A stretch of 64,000 nucleotides of DNA, from NCBI GenBank assembly GCA_037043015.1, contig CM073323.1, forward strand, positions 18,051,758-18,115,757, read 5' to 3'. The position numbers and the translations under genes were made by a program. How positions within the stretch are numbered: the first letter of the stretch is position 1; every line of letters starts with the position of its first letter. The notes beneath the pieces are model-generated. The model was given only the letters and a program-made list of their open reading frames with translations, ran no database searches and was not told the origin of the DNA. This stretch comes from Bryum argenteum. Taxonomy: Eukaryota; Streptophyta; Bryopsida; Bryales; Bryaceae. Below, in pieces: positions 48,173-60,597 of the stretch.

Positions 48173-49690
48173 TGTGTAGAAGTCAAGTAGTAGATCCAAC
48201 AATCGCACTAGTCGAAATACATTCTAATTGCAGATTGTTATATTGTAATGAAAGTAGGCGATTGTGAAAATCATTGAGGCCATTTCACTTTTAGGGTTAA
48301 ACGCATAAGATTAGAATCTGAGAATGTGAAGTCAAAAACCTTTGTAATACAAAGTTACGATTGTTGCGTGGAGTGCCATATAAATGACGTTGTACCTAGT
48401 ACAAAATACATGAAGAAATGAACATGAAAAAAGAATAATGCCTAACTCAATAAATTGAAAAATCTAAGGGAATCTGAAGTTGTTTGAAAAATCTAAGGGA
48501 ATCTGAAGTTGTTTAAGCTATAGTTGACTCCATGAAACATACATGTACTCTACAATTCAAATTGAGACTTTTGTATATGAGCTTGTGAAAAGAGACTCAT
48601 TTCTTTCTATTATGCTGGAAATAAAGTAACACACCATTTCCACAACAAGTTGAAAATATAAGAAATTAGAAGCAAATGCCAAACTACCCAAATAAAATTT
48701 CTATAAACTTGATTTTAACAATAAATTCCTAAAACACCATATCAAATGAAGATTTTCATGACTTTGGCACTAATCAATGAGAATACTTAGAGCAATTTGA
48801 AAAAATAGTCTATGACGAAAGGAGGCACATAAATGTACATTTTCATGATTACATAACATTGCATGCAAGATCTTGATTACAAGTGTGTGGAAAGAGGGCA
48901 TCAAAGATTTGTAGCTTTGTATTCGAGTCTTGGAAATTTTACCACTTTAACGAATATGGTGCTCACAAGAATATTTTCGAGAACATCTTTCCACGAATGT
49001 TGGAACAATTGGTAAGGAAACATTGTTGTTTTTTTTTGTGACCTATATGAGTTTTAAATACATGAACTACAAGTATATGATGATTATCCTTCGTAGAATG
49101 ACATATTCATTAAATGTTACTACATCATGTATAAATTTATATGTGCTAGCCATATCAATTGTATGAATTAAACACTATTCATGTTATGATAAATATTTTG
49201 AAAACAATGAGTAAAAAATCTTGAAGAACCATATATGATTCCATCAACTTAACATACATTCAAAGTATAAATCAACAAGTATTAAAACAATTATGTCTTC
49301 AAAACTAGGTGACCACTAATAGTTGCAAATATATTTAGGGTTTAAGTAGGATAGATCCAAGTATCTCATCTCAATCTATGTAACAAACTTTTTTGTCAAC
49401 TTGCATGAATCTAAATTGTATAATTTTTCTCACAATAACTATGTGATGGTTAGCAGTGTGTACATATATAGAAAGAGATTTATATGATAACTAAAGCCAG
49501 TCTATAACTTTGTAGATGTATAAGAAAAAAGCAACATAAAAAGTATTAATATGTAAAATTTCTGTTAAATATAGAATCAATGTTTAAAAGCTTGATAATC
49601 ATATATAGGAAAATTGAGTTATTTCTAATCCGTAAATATCACATTTCTAAGAATGACATGAATAATTATTGTACAAATTTAGGTTATAAA
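48173..49690. other. AT-rich region upstream of the subtilase
   Basis: No gene recognised. A 29-bp direct repeat (gaaaaatctaagggaatctg...) occurs twice at about 48455-48513. Presumably contains the subtilase promoter, but no core element stands out. Confidence 0.4.
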
Positions 49691-52600
49691 ATGAAAAAGC
49701 AAAATATGAATGGTTTTGAGATCTTGATTGTCTCAGTGGTCATGACATCTATGCTAATGGTAAATTTAAATGCCAAAGTAGAACAAACATATTTGTCATG
49801 TCATTCTGGCAAGGGAAATATACAACTTTACAATTGTGGTCAACATTATGACCTTGATAATGACAAAGTTGCAGAGTTGCCATCACATACAACTCCAACA
49901 AGGTTGGTAAAGCTAAAATTAGTACAAGTTAAAGCATAGTCCTTATTTCATGTGTATATAGCCATGAGACATTTATATTGATATTTATGACAAATTATAT
50001 GTTATTGATTTTTATGATTTTAAGTATAAACCGAATTATAAGAAAAAATAAACAATATTGCAAATGTCTTGATTAAAATTGACATATATGATACTGGGAT
50101 TTCAGAGCATCAATTTGTGTAGACCTTAGGAGTTACAACTATACTCAAGGCTATTTTATTTGTCTATTATTGGTTTATAGTAAATCAATCTATATCACAA
50201 ATGTTGTTTTTACTTAACTTTATGTAGATATATTATAAAACTAAAGGAGAATTCTGATCCAAGTAAAGTTGATGGAATATGCTCCAAGGCTCTATCAACT
50301 AATAGCTCTTATTCAGGATATTGTGTGCATAAGTAAGTATGTCAAATTTGATATAAATTTCATATATTATAACTTACAAAGACATAATCTTCTTCTCTAA
50401 ATCAATACTACATCAAATATAAATACATGTATATTTCCTAGATACATCTTCATACTTTAGAGACTCGCTGTTTGAAGTTCAAAATATAGCATAAATATTG
50501 GAGTATTGAATATTGAACTCATATACATCTTCAGAAATATTTAAAGATTTTCTTTGAATTTGTGTAACCCATAAATTTAAGATGACTTTTTTATTGTGAT
50601 TTTAAATTTCTTGTGTAGTTTAACCCCTATAGGACCAAAGATGTAAAAAATGTATTTTGTGATCTAGGGTTGCTTAGATGAAGGGGTTGAGACAAATGTT
50701 TTTGGCTAAGATTTTTACTAGGTGCTTTCTATACTACAAAGGTGTGTGAGAATTTGCAATGTCAAATTCCAAATTGAGAAATTTTTTATTCAAATTTTAG
50801 TTTTCAAGCCAAAATAGGGCAGTTTGGGCAAGTTTGAATTTAGTATTTTTATGATAATTTTTTTGAATATTATTTATATAAGAAAATCAGGACTTGGGTT
50901 CTAAAGTTTCCTAAATAAAAAAGTTCAGAATTATACAAGGGCAACCTCCAAAATTTACACAAGCAAGCTTCAAAATGTTGCAAAAACATCTTTGCATCAA
51001 CTTTGATCTCACAAATGGTAAAGATCCAATAGTTGAAATGTAACAAGGTGTTAATATAGGTAGTTATTTTGAAGACCTTACACTTGGATATACCAAAAAA
51101 GTAAAAATATTGAATCATACCCCAACTTGCACAAAGTGGTAATAAGTTGCAGATTTTGGTTTCGAAAGCTCAAAAACAGGCTTAGTCATTTTGAAATGAT
51201 TAAGCTTTAAGATGAGTTCCGAATGTGTGTATGAACTATATATTTGCACAAGCATTAAAGATTGAGGTATCAAATCAAGTATAATGCCCAAAACCTCTTT
51301 ACTCAAAAATAAGTCACATCTAAATTTTGTATATGTTAAGTTGGTAAAAATCTACTTTTTATACATTTATTGCAGGTTTAATATATTCTTTCTATCAAAA
51401 GTCAAAAAATTTAGGGTATTTTACATCTTTGTACAAATTTGTTGTTCGACTTTCTAAGTTCGTCTTGTATGTGTCCTTACACTTGGTTTGATTGATTATA
51501 TACTTATGGCAGTAGTTGAGGATGAGTTAAAGTAATTAAAAAAGAATATATGTGTAGAAGTACACATATTTTCAATACTTCATAAGAAAAAAATAAAAAA
51601 CCATATGATGAATTTATACAAGTATGAAAGAAAGTTTGCTTAGAGAGACTTTTTGATTGACTCTTACCTCAACACAAAGTGAACTAAACAAGGGCCATTT
51701 ATGACTACCATCTTCAACTCAACACCTTAACTCTACAACTAATGTAACCATTCCAACCTGAAAATGAAAGGATTTGAGTAGGAGAATCAGGAGTGATCCC
51801 CACTCCCTACTTGCCACTATTAGACACATTTGATGATGAGGAAAAGAAGTTGCTTCCACCTCAATCTTAACTTTAACCCCGATTGAAAGAAATTGGTTCT
51901 TCACAATTGCCCATTAAATTCTTTTGTCATATTTTTGTTTGAGGGTTTTTAGAACAATAACCATGAATCTAAACAAAGTTTCAAGTAATTGCACATAACT
52001 CTTAACTCACCAACTTATCAATGATAAATTTCAATTCTAAATCTAAGTGCCCGCCGGGTTTGTTCACTCTAAAGACATCAATGTGTTTGGAGTTTCACTA
52101 ATGAAATTGAAAGTGCAATATATAGATTTCAATTGTACAATCTTGAAATGAACTTATTGTAGGTCATGTGGATAAACATGGAGCCTTAAGGCCTTATAGA
52201 TTGCAAAATCATAATATATATGTACTAAGGAGAAATCCCAAATTCTATTATTTTCACTCTGCACTAGGAAGGCAACCAACAAACCTTGGAAAGGCTACCA
52301 ACAAACCTACTGCTAATACAAAATTTTCAATTAGGAACATGTTCACCTTCATTTAAATAACAACCATGTACCAGATTATCCAACAAAAGAATTGCTTGGC
52401 TAAAATGATGGCCTTGCATTGGTGTAAATTGCCAAGAGTTCTACAAAGGAAATTAAATCCAAGGCTTTACCTCTTGCTCTTAAATGCCACAACTTCAAAA
52501 CATCTTGGATTAATTTGAGCTTTTTGGTACAAGATCTGAACTGAATTTGACAATCAACCCAACAAATGAAGTTGAAGTTCAACCATGGATGAATGAGATA

Positions 52601-55600
52601 CAATTACTAATTATTATGGATTTTCTTAGTTTTTTATTTTAGAAACATCACCATAATTCTACTACTAAAAATATTTGATCAAAAATATTACATTGCTAGA
52701 GTTGTTGAGTCTCATTCTAGGATCACTCTTACATAAAATTTTCAAATTAAATGCAATGTGATCCAATGGCAATTCATGCCTCATGTTCAAAACCCCAAAA
52801 CAAAAGCTGCGGGCACTAGAATGCAAGCCATATATTCATGACACCTTGCATGGGTCTTAGATTTTTAAATTTTCACGACACAAACTAAACTCAATTTTAA
52901 ATCCAAGTGATTTTGTCAACGGACTTTAGATGAAGAAGTCATGGATCTTCAGAGTTTTAGCTTGTCATCCAAAATATTGTTTTTTGACTTTTTGACGTTT
53001 AAAGGTAAAGTTTTGCATCAACCACAAACTTGTGGATTGGGCACTTATGGGATTCCCCAAGGGACTTGCTAAAGGGACAAGACTGGCTACATTTAGCGAG
53101 ACAAAGGCCATTTTTCTTTCCCAATGGACTAAAAAATACAACCCAACACCTTTGGTGGCCCGCCAAAGAAACGCTCTTGACCCGGCAAGGTAGTGGCCTA
53201 CCACGACCCAAGCTACTAGGCTTTATATTTTGTAAAGGTGTTTTTAGTTTAGATCTTTTTCTATTTGTAGGTGTTGCTAAAGTAGAAGTGATGAACCATT
53301 CTTGTGGTTAATGATGCAATACGTAGGGTCAACCAAACAAATAAATAGTCACAAGGTGATTAGAATCTTATAGTCATTTTAGAACTAATTGTTAAAGGTC
53401 AATTAACCCCTAAAAATCCAAGAAAACCGATTCGGTTTTCTGAGATTTCGGGTAGCTCATTTTAAGGAATTAAATTGATATTATTGCCTAAGATTTTTAC
53501 TGGATGCTCCCCATACTGTAATGTGTATGTGGTAAAATTTGCAAAGCCAATTTTTAATTTGTTTTACTATATTGTTGTTTTTAGACCTTCTTTCATTAAA
53601 TAATTTACATTAACCCCTAAACACGCGAGCCTATTTTTAGCAAAAAAGCACATATCCTTAGAAATCGTCATAGATGAAAATCAAGAGAAGCTATTAAGAT
53701 CTCAACTGTACAAACTTGTAATAGACTTATCGAAGATCATGTGGACCAAAATATGAGTCATGAGGCCTTATAGATGGGGAGATCATAACATATTAATATC
53801 AAAAACAAACTCCAAAATTTCATCATTTTCACTTTGAGGTGGAAATGCTACCAATATACCTATTGCAATGAAAAAATCACCAACTAGAAAGATGTTCACC
53901 TTCATCTTAAATTCTTAATAAGTCCTTTACCCAAAAAAAATTCATCAAAAAAATTTCTTGGCTCAAATAGAAGCCATGCAATGGTAAAAACTACCGAACA
54001 TTTTACAAAGGAAAAATAGTCCAAAACTAGACCCTTTGCATCCAATTTCATGCCTTATCTTCAAAACATCTTCGATCTTGTTAAGGTTTCTACCACTTAG
54101 ACTAGACTCTAATTGGAGGCCATCCCAAAAATATTAAGTTGAAATCCAACAGTGGATGAGGGAGATATAGCTCCTCAAATATCATCCATTTTCTCACTTT
54201 TTCTGATGACAAAACATCATTGCAAATCCAATAGCAAAATCATTTGGATCAAAAAACTTCTCACTACAAAGTTGTTAAGAATCACCTTAAGATCATGACC
54301 ATGAAAAGAAAATCATGAAAAACTATTTTTAATTTCACATAATTGGCTTGCAATGGTAATACATGCCCCATGCTTGGAATCCCAAACACAAGAGCTGTCT
54401 TCACTAAAGTGCATTCCATTAATTCAAACTTTATTGTATGGGCTTGCAAATTTTACAACACAAATTAGACTTGATTTGGAACCTAACCCAAGTGATTTCA
54501 TCCAAAGCGGACCTCGGATGAAGAAGATATGGCTCTTCAAAGTTTCTGGATGTACATCCACAATGTTGTTTTTCGACATCGTGGGCGTTTAACCCTTAAC
54601 CCCTAAATGGTTTGACTCATTTGTAGTAAAATGAACACATCCTCAAAAGCATTGTCATAGGTGGAGGTAAAAGTGTGTTATCCAAATCTCAACCGTACAA
54701 TCTTGTTGTAGACATATTGAACATCATGTGGGTCAAATTTTGAGTCATGAGGCTTCATTGATTGCGAGATCATAATGTATTAATACTCAAAAATGATCAC
54801 ATAATTTCATCATTTTCACTTTAAAGTGAAAATGCTACCATTAGACTTATTGCAATGAAAAAGTCACCAATTAGAATGTTGTTCACCTTCATCTCAGTAG
54901 CATCCTTGAACAAAAAAAAACCATGAGAAAAATTTCTTTGTGCAAATTATGGCCCTGCAATGGTGAAAACTGCCCTAAATTTTACAAAGGAAAAAATGTC
55001 TAAAACTAGGCTGCTGTCACTGAAATGCATGCCATTAATTCATACTTCATTGTGTGGGTCTGAGATTTTTATGACATGAACTAAACTTGATTTGGGACCC
55101 AACCCAAGTGATTTCGTCCAAAACGGAGTCCGGATGAAGAAGTTATGGCTCTCCAAAGTTTCTGTCATCCAGAATGTCGATTTTCGACATTCGGCCCGCT
55201 TAAGGGTTAAACGCCCAAGCAAGCCCGAGGGGCATGATTCCAACAGAATCTTCCCTGTAGCTCTCACTGTACTCAACATTTCACTCATATTTTGATGTCA
55301 AACTGGTCACCTTCTTCTGATGCATTCAAAAAGTGAAATTTCACAATTCAAATCACAATTTGTATGAATGATTTTGTGCTTTGAAAGGATTGTGGTAGGT
55401 AGGTTGGGGTGGTACATAACCTTGTAGGAGGTTGCAAGCTCATCATTGATTGGCCTATTCATGATGCCCAAGTTCAAAAAGTGCACTATTCATGATGCCC
55501 AAGTCCAAAAGATGCTGTGATCCAATTTTGGGTTGCCCGTTTCAGACCCCATGGGCGTTTAAGGGTTAAGGGTTAAGGTCAAAAAGTGGAATTGGTCTCT

Positions 55601-58600
55601 AAAATTTTGCATGAGCGTACCCAACTTGATTACCTACATGAAATAAAATGATGGAAAAATGTTTGGAGTAACAATCATCAAGTTGCCCTTGGCACCATTT
55701 AGACAATGCTTCTCATGCAGTGGCAAAAAAAAGTGTTGGTCAAACTTTGATTGTTATGATCTCACAAATGACAAACATCCAACGGTTGAAATTTTGACCA
55801 ATCCTTTGTATACAAGTCAGGTACAAGATCTTACGATTCAAAGTCAAAAACCAGAAAAAAAAAGTTTCTCCACTTCCCCATTTCCCAACAAAGGTGAAAA
55901 ATGGCAGTTTTTGGTTCTGGAGGTCGAGGAAACCCTTGGATTTTTAGGGGTTAATGTTCAAGGAATCCTGATTTCACCAAACATCTATCCATTAACAACA
56001 AAATAGTAATATAAATAAATGCAATATTCAAAAGATGGACTTGACTTTAAAAACTTAATCAACATCAAATTTTCAAAGTCCCTCTCCTACTAAAAGATGA
56101 TCATTAAAAATTTTGAATCTTTCTATGTCCAATACATTTCTTTTCACTTGATATATTTAGAAACCAATAGCACTAAGATTCACATATAATGTTGTAAAGT
56201 CAACCGTTCATAAATACGTTGGAAAATAGCGAGCCTATTTAGAAATACTTCTTAAGGCAATCGGAAAACGTAATTACGTTGGTCTAATTAGTGAATGCTA
56301 TAATACCTTCACAACTAAATGTAGTTTTTTCTATGTATAAATACGGCAATTATACTTTTACAGGTACAGTGGTGAATGGAAAGGAATGTTGATGGTTATA
56401 ACTGGTGATAATTTATATCAACTTTTGGAGGTTGAAATGGATTCAATTGATCATGTAGAAGTTGAAGGTGTTATTCGTGTAAGCCAATCTACTATTACCA
56501 CCTCACCAAGTGGTATAACACAAAAAAACCCTCCAAGTTGGGGACTTGATCGCATAGACCATCAATCTACGCAACCGCTTGTGAATAAATTATACTCGGT
56601 TTCAAGTGGAGGCACCGGCGTACATGCCTATATTATTGACACTGTATGTAAAATCATGTGACTTACACTTTTTATTATTAACCATACCATTATACAAGAG
56701 AACTTATCCTCTATTTGAGCATTTTATATTTATTAAATAAGTCCTTTTAAATCTTTTTCCTCTATATATTTTTAATTTATAAATGGATAGAAATATGACT
56801 TATAGGGTATAAGATGTTCTCATAAAGACTTCTTGTATCAAGATGGACGCCTTGACCCTACCAAAAAACCCATGTCTCGATGTTTACCAGGCTTTGATAT
56901 TATTGGTGATGGCCAATTAACAAATGATTGCAATGGACATGGAACTCATTGTGCAGGTAACAATACCAAGAAACTTGATTCTTCAACTTGATTATTTGAA
57001 ATATTTGGTCATTTAGATGATACAAATATTTGTAATATCATTTCAAGGCACCACAAGGTGGTTAGGGCTCATGGCCCCAATGAGGAGGTCGTGGGTTCTA
57101 CTCTCCATGCCGGCGTGGTGCTCACCACCATAGTCCACCCAACTATGGTGAGGAGTTCTTAGACCTCGTCGTGGTTAAGGCTCATGGCCCCCACTGAAGA
57201 GGTCGTGGGTTTTATTCCCCATGCCAGCGTGGTGCTCACCACCATAGTCCACCCAACTATGGTGAGGGGTTCTTGGACCTCATCATATGGGTACCTCAAA
57301 GCCTTTCAGTGGGAAACCATGTGAGGTATCTCTAAGGCACTATTGACTAGGTAGGAACTAGCATAGTGTTCAACCCGAGAGGGGTAAGTAGTCTCGCCAT
57401 TGGTGTGATGACCTCCGGGCATACATCCAAGGATAGGTTGAACAAACACTCTATTCACACTGGCCTCTAAATAGGTTGAAGTTTTCTCCTCTACTTTTGC
57501 AATGACAATGAGAGCAGTAAACCAACACTTTCAACACCTTTCTTTCATCAACTTCATCGTTCCAAGTAGATGATTAATGATTGGAAAGATAATATGAAAT
57601 ATTTAATAGTATCTTTAATAGTATAGTTCTCTAATAGTATATTATTGTAAGTCCCGTATTTGTGAAATGTGGATTATATTATTATTGTTGTGTGCAGGTG
57701 TGGTTGCTGGATTACAAAGTGGAGTGGCAAAGAATGCTTTTGTTCATCCGGTGAGAGCACTAGCTTGTGATGGTAGTGGAGGTTACGGAAATATCATAAA
57801 TGCTCTTGATTGGTTGACTTCTAATGCCATGGCCCCGGCAGTAATTTCTATGTCTCTTGCATCTCCAGCATCCATTAGCATTGATCAAGCTATTATGAGG
57901 TTTATGGACAAGACCGGAATCCTCATAGTAAGACTATTTTACATATTATTCTAATACCTACTTTAAACCATAAATAAATAAATAAATAAATAATTGCCTT
58001 TACAATCGGATAAATGTTTCTACCAGTTGCATCTTTACACCAATCTAAAGCCTCTCACTATCTTTTTACTCAGATATTAGAAATTTTAGTAAGTCATTCA
58101 AATCCTATGAAAAATAATATTCAATATTATATGATATCCATAATGACAATATTCTATGAATTGCAAAAGATTCATGGAAATGAAAGAATCGCAGTGAAAA
58201 GTAAATACTCCAACCTCAAATGAGAGTTCATGTAAGTTATGTATTTTAATGGCCTTGTTTTTAATAAAACCTTTAAACGGCCTATCGCTTTGAATCTATC
58301 ATCATATTCTTCCACAAAACATCAATTTCAACTTGTCATCTACCACACATTTTGGTTGAGAACTAAAAAAAAAAAAAAAATCATTTATTGCACATTGTAA
58401 TTTAAGTGCAGGTTGGTGCTAAAATCATCATTCAAAAGATTATATTAAAACTAATAATGCATTTGTTTAATTTTCAACAAACACATTGTTATATTTTTAT
58501 ATCATTCCTTGAGGGATACTCTACAATACTAGACTCCCAAAGATTCCTGAATGCCTAAAACTCTTTGTGAGTCTCCCAAATCAAGTATTTATTCTCATAT

Positions 58601-60566
58601 GTTCCTTTTAGAATTTTCTGTGCTTCATTTGTAGCTAGTACTTTCCATTATACAAAGTTATGGTAGAAGATGACCAATTTTCTCAATTTAAGAGCCCACA
58701 TAGAAACTAAGAAATTCTTTGTTTCCAATATCTCCTAAAAACTTCCATCATGCAATATGTCCAATTCCAAACTCTTGCTCAAATCACCAAGTAACCTAAG
58801 TTGAAAGTTTAATAATAATTTCAAGGACACAATTCAAAGATTAAAGTAAATTTACAAGGGCAGACTTCAAACTTTTTAAAATTGAACATGTTTATTCTTT
58901 TGAAATTTATGAAAATATGAGATTTGAGAATCTTTAAAGAACAATTTTTATGAAAGTTATCAACTCGTAATGGCACCTCATTACTATCTAGTTTTGCCTT
59001 AAAGCAAATATATTTAACATAATGCACACTCTACCACATATAAGTATATAACATAATTGTAGTTTTTAGTTTTTACACCTTCATTAACCCCTAAAAACCC
59101 AGGCGTTTCCTCGACCTCCAAAACCAAAAACTGCCATTTTTCACCTTCATTGGGAAATGGGGAAATGGAGAACTTTTTTTTCTTCTGGTTTTAGACTTTG
59201 AACCGTAAGATCTTGTACCTAACTTGTATACAAAGGACTGGTCAAAATTTTAACCGTTGGATGTTTGTCATTTGTGAAATTATAACAATCAAAGTTTGAC
59301 CAACACTTTTTTCTGCCGCTCAGTGAGAGGCATTGTCTAAATTGTGCCAAGGGCAACTTGATGCTTGGTACTCCAAAAAAAATTCCCTCATTTTTTTTCA
59401 TGTAGGTAATCAAGTTGGGTTATGCTCATGCAAAATTTTAGAGACCAGTTCCACTTTTTGACCTTAATGTAAAATATTTTATGAAAGAAGGTCTAAAAAC
59501 AACCATATAGTAAAACAAGCACCACATATGATATATTTAGTTCGAGAAAAATCTGGACGGTGAGTAGGTGCATTTATAATAATGTGAATTTTGAAAAAAA
59601 AAGTCTTGGAAAAAATCCAAAATCTCGAATTTCGGCCTTTTTTCTGAAAGAAAAAATTGTAAAATTACTAGAAATTGTGAAGATTGTTTTTGAAAGTTTT
59701 GGAGGCTGCCCTTGTAAAATTGGTAAACTTTTTGACTTCGGACACTTTGGAATTTGGTAATGAACATATTTCCAAAAAAAAATACTCAACAAATAATTAT
59801 TTTGAACTGCCCATTTTCGACTTGAAACCTAAAATTTCTAGATGAAGGTTATAAAATTAAAATTTGGCTTTACAAATTTTACCACATACACATTACAATA
59901 TGGGGAGCATCCAGTAAAAATCTCGGCAATAATATCAATTTAATTCCTTAAAATGAGTTGCCCGAAATCTCATAAAACCGAATCGATTTTCCTAGATTTT
60001 TAGGGGTTAAAAAATAGTTTTGATAATGGAAAAGGTGTAAAGAGCCTTATGAAGGTAGTTAGGTTCAAGATCCCATGTCTAAAATCACTCAACAACTATG
60101 AACGAGATGTTCTATTTCTCCATTTCGATAAAGTGGACTTACTTAGATATCAAAATTATGTTGTTCAAAAAAAGGGAACTTTGGAATTCCGTGGATGGGG
60201 CTCATGGCCACCAATAAGGAGGTCACCAATAAGGTCTCCAATAAGGAGGTCTTGAGTTCAATTCCCCATGTTGGCGTGGTGCTCACCACCATAGTCTACC
60301 CAACTATGGTGGGGTCTTGGACTTTGTTGTACCCTCAAAGCCCTTTGGGGGGAGATTATGTGAAGTATGTTTAAGGCATTGGTAACTAGCTAGAATCCAG
60401 CGTAGTTATAGAGTCCACCCTCGAAAGGGGGAAGTAGTATTGCTCATTGGGTTATTAGCATTACAAATGGACACTTCAATCAAGCCAGCTCTTAGAATTG
60501 GACTGAAATTTCAATCTATCTATTTTTCTACCTATCTAAATATATGTATATGTGTGAATTATTTTC

Positions 60567-60597
<31 letters not shown>

